Source: Devosia sp. (GTDB taxonomy: Bacteria; Pseudomonadota; Alphaproteobacteria; Rhizobiales; Devosiaceae). Taken from it: a stretch of DNA of 64,000 nucleotides. The notes under the pieces are model-generated. The model was not told the DNA's origin. It saw only the letters and a program-made list of their open reading frames with translations, and did no database searches. Numbering within the stretch: position 1 is the first letter of the stretch; each line of letters opens with the position of its first letter. The position numbers and the translations under genes are program-made. The stretch lies in contig NZ_JAFKHE010000020.1 of assembly GCF_017307495.1 (NCBI RefSeq), positions 1 to 64,000 on the forward strand, given 5' to 3'. This document shows, piece by piece, positions 1 through 6,633 of this stretch.

Positions 1-148
1 GCTTCCGCTTCAAGAACAGCTCCGCTCACGATCCCAAAACCACGAAGGAGAAAGCCAGAACCTTGACCATCAAACCCGACCCGAAACATACCTAGAGGCG
101 GGTCACTTCTCGGTGGAAATCCCGGGTCAGTTCTCGGCGGAAATCAAC
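1..148 (+). mobile_element. Right end of an IS21-family-like insertion sequence (rest outside the window)
   Basis: Two imperfect tandem copies of a terminal repeat are visible: GGGTCACTTCTCGGTGGAAA at 100-119 and GGGTCAGTTCTCGGCGGAAA at 124-143, followed by a TCAACA end. Multiple terminal repeats of this type, close behind the stop of the second transposition gene, are typical of IS21-family elements. The element end is placed at about 148 because the repeat unit stops there. A 7-bp inverted repeat (CAATGGT/ACCATTG, 148-166) sits on the junction. A 27-codon reading frame at 150-233 just outside the IS has no recognisable relatives and may be the tail of an interrupted gene. The family call is from pattern memory only. 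Confidence 0.55.
3..95 (+). CDS. C-terminal fragment of a probable IstB-like transposition helper (partial, runs off the left edge)
   Basis: An open frame enters from the window edge and ends at TAG 93-95, giving about 30 residues that begin FRFKNSSAHDP and end KPDPKHT. In IS21-family elements the last gene is istB, the AAA+ ATPase, and its stop lies just inside the terminal repeats, as here. No catalytic motif is left in the visible part, so the assignment rests on its position inside the IS end and on the basic, low-complexity tail. It could be the end of any other transposase-associated gene. Confidence 0.4.
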   Translation, partial: FRFKNSSAHDPKTTKEKARTLTIKPDPKHT

Positions 149-238
149 AATGGTGGCGAACCATTGGTACTGGTACGAACACTGGATCGACAACGTCCTT
201 GATCGGCTCAAGGCTGGGTGGAAGAGGCCCTAACGCTG

Positions 239-787
239 CTATGCGACGCGCTTTCTTGCACCGCTGACATTCAGCCGCATCTGCATAAGATCGCGCGAAA
301 CCCCGTACAGTTCGGCGGCATCTCCAACCGACAGCCTATTGTATGCCGCGAACAGGGCGGCCTCGTCAGACACTAGCAGGGTTGGGCCAAGCCAGTTGGC
401 TTCTTCCTCGTGCTCCTTGTTGTGCGACCGGCTGCCGTCGGATTGGAACATTGCAGTGACAGGGTGTTGAAGCAAAGCGTGTGCGATCTCATGCGCGATG
501 TCGGCCGCCTGCCGACCCGGATCGTTGGCGTCGTTGTGGATGATCCATCGTTCGCCAGCGTAGGTGATGGTCACGCCAGAGAAGTCGCGCTGTCCTTTTT
601 GGCTGGAGAGATACTGCACCGCTTGGGGCGCAATGTCGGTGAACTCGGTCAAGGTGAGCAACGGCAAGGACAAATGAGCCGCCAGTTTCCGCGGACACAT
701 CGGACTGGCAGGACCAAGTCCTAGTTCCGCACGCAATGAGCGGGACCACCAGTTAGCTTCAGTCTTGAAACCGCGCCTCAACGCCAT
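239..787 (-). CDS. ImmA/IrrE family metallo-endopeptidase (M78-like)
   Basis: A 182-aa protein with the zinc protease signature HEIAHALL (HExxH) at about residues 98-105 and a following glutamate-rich stretch (KEHEEEANWLG) at about 124-134, which supplies the third ligand in this family. ImmA/IrrE proteases cleave a partner HTH repressor in response to a signal; in ICEBs1 ImmA cleaves ImmR. The gene starts with ATG 7 nt downstream of the XRE regulator gene on the same strand, so the two almost certainly form one operon. This is the typical regulator-protease pair of mobile elements and phages, and agrees with the location inside the accessory region. The substrate is inferred, not seen. Confidence 0.8.
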   Translation of the reverse strand: MALRRGFKTEANWWSRSLRAELGLGPASPMCPRKLAAHLSLPLLTLTEFTDIAPQAVQYLSSQKGQRDFSGVTITYAGERWIIHNDANDPGRQAADIAHEIAHALLQHPVTAMFQSDGSRSHNKEHEEEANWLGPTLLVSDEAALFAAYNRLSVGDAAELYGVSRDLMQMRLNVSGARKRVA

Positions 788-794
788 CGGCGAG

Positions 795-1166
795 CTAACC
801 CCGAATTTTCCGTATCTGTTCGTAGGCAGCTTTGATGATCGCTTCTAGAGCGATTGCCCCTTCTTTAGATAGGTTGGGGTCTGCGCGAAACAACGCGGTA
901 ACTTCAGACAGTGTCTCCGGTTTTTGCCTTGGCTGGCTGGAGATAAACGCGTCCGCCTTTAGGCCAGACCATGCGCAAAGCGCTGACAGGGTATCAACGT
1001 CAGGTTTTCTGCCTTGAGACATTCGCGTCAGCGTAGATGCTGGAACACCAGCTTGCTCGGCCACCTTCTTCCACGTGATTCCGCGTGCGCTGCGCGTAGC
1101 GTCAAGCGCGGAAAAAAACCTTTCCCCGTCGAATTTCGGCAGAGCGATGTCATTGCTATCTTGCAA
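795..1166 (-). CDS. XRE-family helix-turn-helix regulator
   Basis: A 123-aa protein with a lambda-repressor-like HTH at about residues 31-70 (WKKVAEQAGVPASTLTRMSQ, then a second helix pair), preceded by a 25-residue extension. The only in-frame start is TTG at 1166. It lies upstream of the ImmA/IrrE protease gene and divergent from the small YRSAITG-motif gene at 1258, so it is well placed to repress both sides of the 91-bp intergenic region. The protease downstream is likely to inactivate it by cleavage, by analogy with ImmR/ImmA. The target gene set beyond the neighbours is not visible. Confidence 0.8.
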   Translation of the reverse strand: MQDSNDIALPKFDGERFFSALDATRSARGITWKKVAEQAGVPASTLTRMSQGRKPDVDTLSALCAWSGLKADAFISSQPRQKPETLSEVTALFRADPNLSKEGAIALEAIIKAAYEQIRKIRG

Positions 1167-1198
1167 TTCGATTCCTTGTCGGCAATACCTATGGACGG

Positions 1199-1212
1199 TT
1201 GCAATATCGCAA
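1199..1212. promoter_or_regulatory. Candidate operator between divergent XRE and small-protein genes
   Basis: The sequence TTGCAATATCGCAA matches its own reverse complement at 12 of 14 positions. It lies centrally in the 1167-1257 divergent region, and further TTGCAA- and GCAAT-like half sites occur at 1161-1166, 1181-1185 and 1228-1233. Autoregulated XRE repressors usually bind such short repeats in the shared promoter. No binding evidence is available. Confidence 0.35.
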
Positions 1213-1257
1213 TCAACAACCGCATCGGCAATCGATGCCTATTCAAGGAGTTTCCCA

Positions 1258-1464
1258 ATGTCAAAGGGAAAAGGCGGCGGCCACTATCGCAGCGCGATCT
1301 CTGGTCGTTACGTCACTGCCGCGCACGGGCAGCGTAGCCCTCGTACCACCGTGCTCGAAGCACCGGGTAAGAGCGGCAGCACGGGTGGCGCCTATCGGAG
1401 CGCTATCACGGGCAAGTTCGTGAAGCCCGGCGGCAATCCCCGCACCACTCTGCGGGAAAAGTAA
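1258..1464 (+). CDS. Small protein with duplicated YRSAI[ST]G motif
   Basis: A 68-aa protein starting at ATG 1258 with a good ribosome binding site (AAGGAG, 1245-1250). It contains two copies of one motif: HYRSAISGRYVTAAHGQRSP followed by RTTVLE, and AYRSAITGKFVKPGGNP followed by RTTLRE. Small proteins with this pattern (YxSAxTGRxV, then PxTTxxE) are widespread in bacterial genomes, often near mobile DNA, and have no established function. It is basic, lacks a signal peptide and membrane segment, and is transcribed divergently from the XRE/ImmA pair, which may control it. An earlier in-frame start inside the XRE gene is rejected because the ribosome binding site fits 1258. Confidence 0.7.
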   Translation: MSKGKGGGHYRSAISGRYVTAAHGQRSPRTTVLEAPGKSGSTGGAYRSAITGKFVKPGGNPRTTLREK

Positions 1465-1536
1465 GTGGCTGGGCGTTGCCCAAGCTCCTCCCCCACCGAA
1501 ACTGAGTAGCAGCCTGCAACAGTGGGCTGCTACTTC

Positions 1537-1920
1537 CTAATGAAGCCCAATTCCCCCTTCGTTCCCATTGTCAGCGCCGTCACTTTTGACGGTGAGCATC
1601 TCAAGAAGGAACCGTTGATACTCGGCGAACAGCAGCTCCAGCCTGTCGCTTGCGTGCACCTTCCGCATGCGCCTGTCGGCTTCGTCGCGTTCCATGACCA
1701 GCCAGCCATCACGCACTAGCTCCTTCAAGACCTGGCTAACGCGATCCTCGCTGTAATGCAGGGATAGGTGGAAGTCCTTCACACGGGCTGCATCACCGTC
1801 GTCGCGTGCCAGAGCCAACAGCACAATGTCGCCGGCGATGACCGAGCCAGCCATTGGCATGTGCTGCCGTTCCCATGAACGGAGGAGCAGCAATCGTCTT
1901 GCCAGCTTGCCCCCATCCAC
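1537..1920 (-). CDS. Winged-helix (MarR-like) transcriptional regulator
   Basis: A 127-aa protein starting at GTG 1920. Residues about 45-100 have the helix-turn-helix plus wing pattern of MarR-type regulators: a recognition helix region YSEDRVSQVLKELVRDGWL followed by a wing with MERDEADRRMRKVHAS. The rest is helical and probably forms the dimer interface. The gene is divergent from the secreted-protein gene at 2063, and short palindromes lie between them. Ligand and targets are unknown. Confidence 0.6.
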   Translation of the reverse strand: MDGGKLARRLLLLRSWERQHMPMAGSVIAGDIVLLALARDDGDAARVKDFHLSLHYSEDRVSQVLKELVRDGWLVMERDEADRRMRKVHASDRLELLFAEYQRFLLEMLTVKSDGADNGNEGGIGLH

Positions 1921-1928
1921 TCCGACAG

Positions 1929-2000
1929 CACTCCTTTTCGGAGTGTTTGCCTGTCAGCGACGGAAGAAAACAACCGGAATTGGCTCGGACTTTCCGAGCC
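1929..2000. promoter_or_regulatory. Two short palindromes in the divergent region upstream of the winged-helix regulator
   Basis: CACTCC-TTTTC-GGAGTG at 1929-1945 is a perfect 6-bp inverted repeat 9 nt upstream of the GTG start of the regulator, where an autorepressor would bind. A second perfect inverted repeat, GGCTCGGA-CTT-TCCGAGCC at 1982-2000, is more hairpin-like and lies 62 nt upstream of the secreted-protein gene. Either could be an operator. The second lacks a T tract, so an intrinsic terminator is less likely. Confidence 0.35.
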
Positions 2001-2062
2001 ATTCGGCTTTGCCCTCCACCTTCGATGCATGCTGTTTTGCTGGTCAAAACAGGAGGTTAGCA

Positions 2063-2482
2063 ATGCGTGTGAGTGCGATGTCGGTTGTGGCGAGTGCAGC
2101 TCTGTCATTGGTGCTGGTGAGCAGCGTTCCTGTTTCGGCGGCGGACTACACCATCGACGGCAGCGAGATCATAATGGCGGTGGGGATGGGCCAGACGTCC
2201 GACGGCATGTCGCTGGATAGGCTGCTGCTGGAGATGGAGGGCAACACCGTCCACGTCAACGGTGCGTTCGTGTTCACTACGCAAACGGAAGGCAGCACGT
2301 TCTACGTCGGCGTTGGCGACAACATTCCTCGACTGATCTGCGCGCAGAAGTCGAAGGAGAAGCGGATTGCGGCGATGGACACGGTCAAGAAGATCGGCGG
2401 CTACAACATCGTCGGCACGTACGATGTGTTCACAGGCGGCGTTATCTATCTCACGGAATGCGACTTCGAGTATATTCCCTGA
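2063..2482 (+). CDS. Small exported protein, possible OB-fold (tRNA_anti-like)
   Basis: Starts at ATG 2063 behind a strong AGGAGG site (2051-2056); a longer upstream extension of the frame is rejected. The 139-aa product has a clear Sec signal peptide, with a hydrophobic core (VVASAALSLVLVSSVP) and likely cleavage after VSA. The mature part shows alternating beta-type segments (TVHVNGAFVF, STFYVGVG, YNIVGTYDV, GVIYLTECDFEYI), which resemble the secreted OB-fold domains found in small exported and lipoproteins. The fold is an inference from pattern alone. Two cysteines remain in the mature chain. Confidence 0.6.
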   Translation: MRVSAMSVVASAALSLVLVSSVPVSAADYTIDGSEIIMAVGMGQTSDGMSLDRLLLEMEGNTVHVNGAFVFTTQTEGSTFYVGVGDNIPRLICAQKSKEKRIAAMDTVKKIGGYNIVGTYDVFTGGVIYLTECDFEYIP

Positions 2483-2520
2483 ACGAGCGGCGTTGTCGCT
2501 GGCTGGGAGCCTGAGCCTCA

Positions 2521-3264
2521 ATGGTTGAGGATGAGCGAGTATGGGCGGTGAAGGAGTTGCTCTTCTCCTATGTGAGGAGCCCGTCGCTGCGCCATATTCG
2601 CGATCCCTACTCGGTGAGCAAGCTGGCCGGTGAGATCGTTAAGAGGCTGGATCGGGGAAGCTCACCTTGGAAGAAGTGGGACGCACAGCGTGAGCTTCTG
2701 CTCAAGTCCGCCATAGCGTGCTGGATACCCCCTGAAGACCTGCGCACTTTCCTCAACCAAATGGACGGTCCATCCCTGACGTCAACGGATGTGACGCAAA
2801 GGCTAGTCGCACTTGAGGAGGAGGACCATTACTCGTTCGCGCGCGAGGAGTTTCGGGACAGCTGCCTCGCGATTTACGAGCGCGAAAAGGCAGGGGGCAC
2901 CGAGTTAACGGCGATCATCGGGTTACTGCGCGCCCACGTGGAGAACGAGGAGGAGCGGCTTCGAACCGAGCAACGGGACAGGTATGAGCGTATCAAGGAA
3001 CAAGACCGCTTAGCTCGCGAACAGCGCCTGCTTTCGGGGGCAGATTGCGGATGGACGCAACTAGCAAAGTCTATCTGCTGGTACAGCCGGCGCAACGGCC
3101 GGACATATCGGCTGTCGCCTGCTAAGGACAAGCGCTGGCACCTTCACCGTGTCACCTCCGTGTCCGACGACGAGAAAGGCTCTCTGATGGGGACCTATGG
3201 CGGAAGGGCGGACGCCACAAAGGTAATCGCTACGGCTGCGTATCAGCCTGAGCCGCGCTGGTAG
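2521..3264 (+). CDS. Hypothetical protein with central coiled coil
   Basis: A 247-aa protein from ATG 2521, only 38 nt after the secreted-protein gene and on the same strand, so possibly co-transcribed. No known domain is recognised. Residues about 115-170 are strongly charged and helical (runs of E, R and Q such as ENEEERLRTEQRDRYERIKE) and likely form a coiled coil. The N-terminal part is helical, and the C-terminal 70 residues are basic and aromatic with a possible small beta domain (WYSRRNGRTYRLSP). There is no signal peptide. Its place between accessory genes and the tRNA-Thr suggests island cargo. Confidence 0.6.
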   Translation: MVEDERVWAVKELLFSYVRSPSLRHIRDPYSVSKLAGEIVKRLDRGSSPWKKWDAQRELLLKSAIACWIPPEDLRTFLNQMDGPSLTSTDVTQRLVALEEEDHYSFAREEFRDSCLAIYEREKAGGTELTAIIGLLRAHVENEEERLRTEQRDRYERIKEQDRLAREQRLLSGADCGWTQLAKSICWYSRRNGRTYRLSPAKDKRWHLHRVTSVSDDEKGSLMGTYGGRADATKVIATAAYQPEPRW

Positions 3265-3340
3265 AACGCCTGTCGCCGGCGCAATTCAGGCGTATCCGTG
3301 CTACAGGAATGCGCCCAAATATCTGATTTTGTGAGATAAA

Positions 3341-3416
3341 TGGTGCCGCTTAGGTGACTCGAACACCTGACCCTATCATTACGAATGATATGCTCTACCA
3401 ACTGAGCTAAAGCGGC
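3341..3416 (-). tRNA. tRNA-Thr (anticodon CGT), intact
   Basis: On the minus strand the sequence folds into a full cloverleaf: acceptor GCCGCTT pairs with AAGCGGC, the D-arm reads TAGCTCAGTTGGTAGAGC, the anticodon stem is TATCA/TGATA around loop TTCGTAA (anticodon CGT), the T-arm carries GTTCGAGTC, and CCA is encoded at the 3' end. All stems pair. The first 40 nt are 37/40 identical to the partial copy at 5123-5162, so this gene probably came in with, or was restored by, the integrated element. Confidence 0.95.
3377..3388. other. Candidate attachment core, left copy
   Basis: CATTACGAATGA in the anticodon region of the intact tRNA-Thr is repeated exactly at 5123-5134 in the partial tRNA. Similarity between the two copies begins abruptly at this C and extends to the tRNA 5' end. 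That is what is expected of a crossover site for a tRNA-targeting tyrosine recombinase using the anticodon loop. Confidence 0.5.
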
Positions 3417-3515
3417 AACGGGCGCTACATAGCGTATCGCGAGCCTAGTTCAAACCCCTTTTTGTGCATCGGTGGACCGGCATGAAACGCCCGGTTTGCC
3501 GTCGGTGCGGAGCGT

Positions 3516-5003
3516 CTATCGGTCGGGAGCCGACCCATTGGCTATCCCGTCGAAGTTGAGCGCCAAACCGGTATCCGCACTGCTGATGCTGGTCGATTGC
3601 GGACCGTGCGGCATATGAACCTCCGCACCTTCGGTCGGCGTAACGATGACGGTGCGTCCGCGCTTAACAGCAACAGGTGCTTTCCGCTTGGGCGTCGTCG
3701 GCTTCTTGGCGTGCAGGTCGGCTGTGACATGCGTGCTTTCAAGCTGGGACAGATAGAACCGCTCCAGCATCTCAACACTGGTGCGGGCGTTGTTGGCTAG
3801 GATTAGCGGGCTAATTTGCGCCCCATAACGCAGCCGATACATCAGGCTGGTGTGCCGCAAAGAGTACAGCGTGCGGGCTTCGCCATCAGCGCTTTCCCGA
3901 AGATCAGTCGCTTCCATCAGGACGTCGAACTGGCGGGCAAGCTGCCTGTACGCATAGGTCCTGTTCGGGTGCTGCGGTACGAACACATACTCGTCGTCTA
4001 TCGTCTTCGGGTCATCAAGCTGAGCTAGCCGGTTCGCCTTCAGGCGCTTGTAGAAAGTTGCGGCACGCGGCATCGACGTGATGGGCTTGTCGTGCTTCTT
4101 GCTGGTGGGGATGGGCATCCATAGGTAGTCCTTCCCGTCTTTTCCTTGCCTGATCTCGATATGGCGGTGCTTGATCTGCTTGAGGTCGGTCGGCCGGATG
4201 AAGCTGTAGACCATGAACGGGATCAGCAGCGCCATTTCCGCCGTCATGTCGATGTTGCGCAGCTTCTTAAGCTTGGCCGATGGCGCGTCACCATCGCCAT
4301 CGTCTTTGGCCGCCTGCCTCAGCTCGTATCGCTGACCGATCAGCTTGTGTGCGGTACGACGGAGCAGCGCGTATTCGGACAGCGCGAAATAGCCACGCGC
4401 ATTGTCCTCTGCCTTGATCTTGGGCAGCAGCGGCGAACTGCGGATGACGCCCTTGCGCTGGGCATGATCCAGTATCTTCTTCACGTAGACGAAGTTCAGC
4501 TTGACCGACGCCGCAGACAGGCCTTTGCCGAAAAGATAGGTTTTGAACTTGTCGAGCACCGCATAGTCGATGTCACCAAGCTCGTACGTGCCCAGAAACG
4601 CAGCGATGTGCCCCCTGATGATCGTCTTGTGGTTGGCGACATAGGAGGTACTGAGTTCGCCCCTCTGCGCCTTCTGCAGATCATCTTCGATGACCTCTTC
4701 GGCGGCGATCACGAAGGAGGTTTGGCGCGGGTTGTTGCTGATCCCCAGTCGCTTGTTGACCAGCAGCGTTTCGTAGAACTGCTTGGCGAAAGTGATGGCG
4801 TCGCGCTTGTCGGTGGCCTTCGTACTGCGCTTGATCGGTTTGCCGTCATGGTATCGGGTCCACCAGAACGGCGATGCTGGCACCTGAAAGATGATGAGCT
4901 TTTCGGGGTAGCCTTTGATGCTCTCGATCGTCGCTGGGATGGGAACCACACTGCGACTAGCAGCAGGTTTCTGCGATGCGGGAACGAGCTTCCTTTTGGC
5001 CAA
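3516..5003 (-). CDS. Tyrosine-type site-specific recombinase (integrase)
   Basis: A 495-aa integrase. The N-terminal half carries a DNA-binding SAM-like domain (about residues 100-200, with YVANHKTIIRGHIAAFLG). The catalytic half has the first arginine in FMVYSFIRPTDLKQIKHRH, the YSLRHTSLMYRL box with the second Arg/His, and the nucleophile Tyr in SVEMLERFY. The usual first His of the second box is Tyr, a variant seen in many phage-type integrases. The only in-frame start is TTG at 5003. It lies next to the cut tRNA-Thr and between the two tRNA copies, so tRNA-Thr is its probable target. A poorly structured 60-residue C-terminal tail is present. Confidence 0.85.
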   Translation of the reverse strand: MAKRKLVPASQKPAASRSVVPIPATIESIKGYPEKLIIFQVPASPFWWTRYHDGKPIKRSTKATDKRDAITFAKQFYETLLVNKRLGISNNPRQTSFVIAAEEVIEDDLQKAQRGELSTSYVANHKTIIRGHIAAFLGTYELGDIDYAVLDKFKTYLFGKGLSAASVKLNFVYVKKILDHAQRKGVIRSSPLLPKIKAEDNARGYFALSEYALLRRTAHKLIGQRYELRQAAKDDGDGDAPSAKLKKLRNIDMTAEMALLIPFMVYSFIRPTDLKQIKHRHIEIRQGKDGKDYLWMPIPTSKKHDKPITSMPRAATFYKRLKANRLAQLDDPKTIDDEYVFVPQHPNRTYAYRQLARQFDVLMEATDLRESADGEARTLYSLRHTSLMYRLRYGAQISPLILANNARTSVEMLERFYLSQLESTHVTADLHAKKPTTPKRKAPVAVKRGRTVIVTPTEGAEVHMPHGPQSTSISSADTGLALNFDGIANGSAPDR

Positions 5004-5035
5004 GGCGGTTATCCGACGGACAATTCCAAGGACTA

Positions 5036-5061
5036 TGTAGCATAGGTTTCTCTATGCTACA
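5036..5061. repeat. Perfect 10-bp inverted repeat upstream of the integrase
   Basis: TGTAGCATAG-GTTTCT-CTATGCTACA lies 33-58 nt upstream of the integrase start. A second inverted repeat, CAACCA/TGGTTG, starts directly after it at about 5060-5081. Such sites near int and the attachment end are typical of arm-type binding sites for integrase or excisionase, or of an int operator. The function is not provable from sequence. Confidence 0.45.
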
Positions 5062-5122
5062 ACCAAACCGCTAACTGGTTGAAATTATTGAATTATGCAG
5101 CTATATTTCGCCGCGTCGCCAG

Positions 5123-5162
5123 CATTACGAATGAGATGCTCTACCGACTGAGCTAATGCGGC
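5123..5162 (-). pseudogene. 5' half of a disrupted tRNA-Thr (CGT); probable island junction
   Basis: Reading the minus strand from 5162, the sequence matches tRNA-Thr through the anticodon (GCCGCATTAGCTC ... TTCGTAATG) and then diverges completely, with no T-arm or 3' acceptor strand. Compared with the intact tRNA at 3341-3416 it differs at three positions. Two of these fall in stems, so this 5' half would not pair with the intact copy's 3' half. It is thus the stump of a different native tRNA-Thr, downstream of and co-oriented with hemY. This marks the right border of the integrated region. Confidence 0.75.
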
Positions 5163-5238
5163 GTGCCCGGTGCGCTTGTAGCGGCGGACCGGCGTCTCTT
5201 ACAGGCGCCGAACTTCACGCGCAAGGGCCTCGCGCCCA

Positions 5239-6633
5239 TCAGCCCTCGGGCAGGGCAAGCGGTGTGACGGATGGCGCTTCCGCTTCCGGCTTGGCTGGGG
5301 TCGGCGTTTCAAGGCGGGCCGGCGTGGCGGTCGGCCCGGTGCGGGTCGCCACCGCGCTCGTCGGTACGCGCCATTCGAACGCGTCGAGCCTGCCGGTCAC
5401 CGGCGAGAGCGGCTCCCACTCGTCGGCGATGATGCCATCCGCCGTCCACACCGGATCGCGCGGAGCGTGTGCCGCCCGGTTTAGCCAGTCGCGCGCCTTG
5501 CCCTTGTCGCCCGATTGCCCGTCCTCGATCTCGGCCATCAGCAGGCACACCGCCTGCGACGGGCTGGCGCTGCTGTAGCCGGCCAGCGCCTGCCGCGCCC
5601 CGGCCCAGTCGAAAGCTTCGATCGACGCGCGCGCCAGCACCAGCGCGCCGGCCTTGTTGGGCGGCGGGCTGTCGATCAGTTCCCTCACCCGCTTCAGCCG
5701 GTCGACCGCCGACGCGCCCGGCACGGCATTGGCGAACAGCATCGCGACATCCGGATGCGAGGTCGCCCGCCACACCCGGCGCAGCAGGCTCATGGCCCTG
5801 CGGGCTTCACCGCGATTGGAGTAGATGCGCGCCGCGATCAGTGCCGCCGGCACGAAATCCGCCTGCAGTTTCAGCGCTGCCAGGGCGTGTTCGAGGGCCG
5901 CGCTCGGCTCGCGCCCTTCCGCCAGCTGCGCCCGGGCCGTCTCGACTACCGCCAGGCGCCGGCGCTTGCGGGTCTTTTCCTCACGCGTCACCGCCACATC
6001 GTCGGCGATCATGTCATAGGCCTTGTCCCAGCGCCCGTTGCGCGTCAGGTCCTCGAACACTGCCTCGCGCGCCCACGGGGCCTGCGGCGAGATGTCGAGC
6101 GCCTTGTGCGCGAAGGTGAGCGCCGCATCGACCCGGCCCTGCTGGCGGGCCTGGTCGTAGAGGCCGCTGAGTGCCGCCAGCGCCGTCTTGCGGTTGCTGA
6201 TCAGTGCCCGGTAGTGCTCGCGCGCCGAATGCATGTCGCCGAGCGCGAGGTCGGCGCGCGCCTCGAGCAGTTGTGCCGCCGCGTTGCGCGGGAGGTTGGA
6301 CTGAGCCTCGCGGGCCAGTTGCCGGGCCCGGTTCGCATCGCCCGCCTGCAGCGCGATGAACCCGTCCGAGAGGGCGAGGTAGCCTTGGTCCTTGCGCCGT
6401 TCCTGCGAACGGCGTGCGAGGTAGTAGGGCGCCGCGATGACGCGCTTGACCATGCCCCAGATGAGAATGACGGCCACGATGGCAAGGACGGCAAGCAGGG
6501 CGGCGATGCCCAGCCGCGGCTGCATGCGGTAGTCGAGGAACTCGATGGTGAGCGTCCCCGGCAGCCCGATCAGCCAGGCGATGCCGGCGGTGACCAGCAG
6601 GCTCGCGATCAGCCAGTAGGCCAGCCGGATCAC
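5239..6633 (-). CDS. hemY: HemY-type TPR protein (heme biosynthesis HemY N-terminal domain)
   Basis: A 464-aa inner-membrane protein with two N-terminal membrane helices (about residues 5-25 and 40-65) followed by TPR-like helical repeats over residues 100-350. This is the architecture of the proteobacterial HemY encoded at the end of heme operons, not the protoporphyrinogen oxidase HemY of Bacillus. It starts at GTG 6633 and overlaps the stop of the mitofilin-like gene by 4 nt (GTGA), showing translational coupling. The C-terminal 60 residues are rich in Pro, Ala and Thr. It probably scaffolds late heme synthesis at the membrane; the exact role is unsettled in the family. Confidence 0.85.
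   Translation of the reverse strand: MIRLAYWLIASLLVTAGIAWLIGLPGTLTIEFLDYRMQPRLGIAALLAVLAIVAVILIWGMVKRVIAAPYYLARRSQERRKDQGYLALSDGFIALQAGDANRARQLAREAQSNLPRNAAAQLLEARADLALGDMHSAREHYRALISNRKTALAALSGLYDQARQQGRVDAALTFAHKALDISPQAPWAREAVFEDLTRNGRWDKAYDMIADDVAVTREEKTRKRRRLAVVETARAQLAEGREPSAALEHALAALKLQADFVPAALIAARIYSNRGEARRAMSLLRRVWRATSHPDVAMLFANAVPGASAVDRLKRVRELIDSPPPNKAGALVLARASIEAFDWAGARQALAGYSSASPSQAVCLLMAEIEDGQSGDKGKARDWLNRAAHAPRDPVWTADGIIADEWEPLSPVTGRLDAFEWRVPTSAVATRTGPTATPARLETPTPAKPEAEAPSVTPLALPEG

Noticed and set aside
3300..3345. Intrinsic terminator after tRNA-Thr (ATATCT..AGATAA with short T runs)
   Set aside because: The stem is only 5-6 bp, AT-rich and without a proper T tract.
4146..5045. 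299-codon plus-strand frame opposite the integrase
   Set aside because: A shadow of the integrase gene; no recognisable protein features.
3417..5122. A minimal 1.7-kb element consisting of the integrase alone
   Set aside because: Possible, but stem pairing of the intact tRNA and the accessory nature of positions 1-3300 fit a larger island better; kept only as an alternative.
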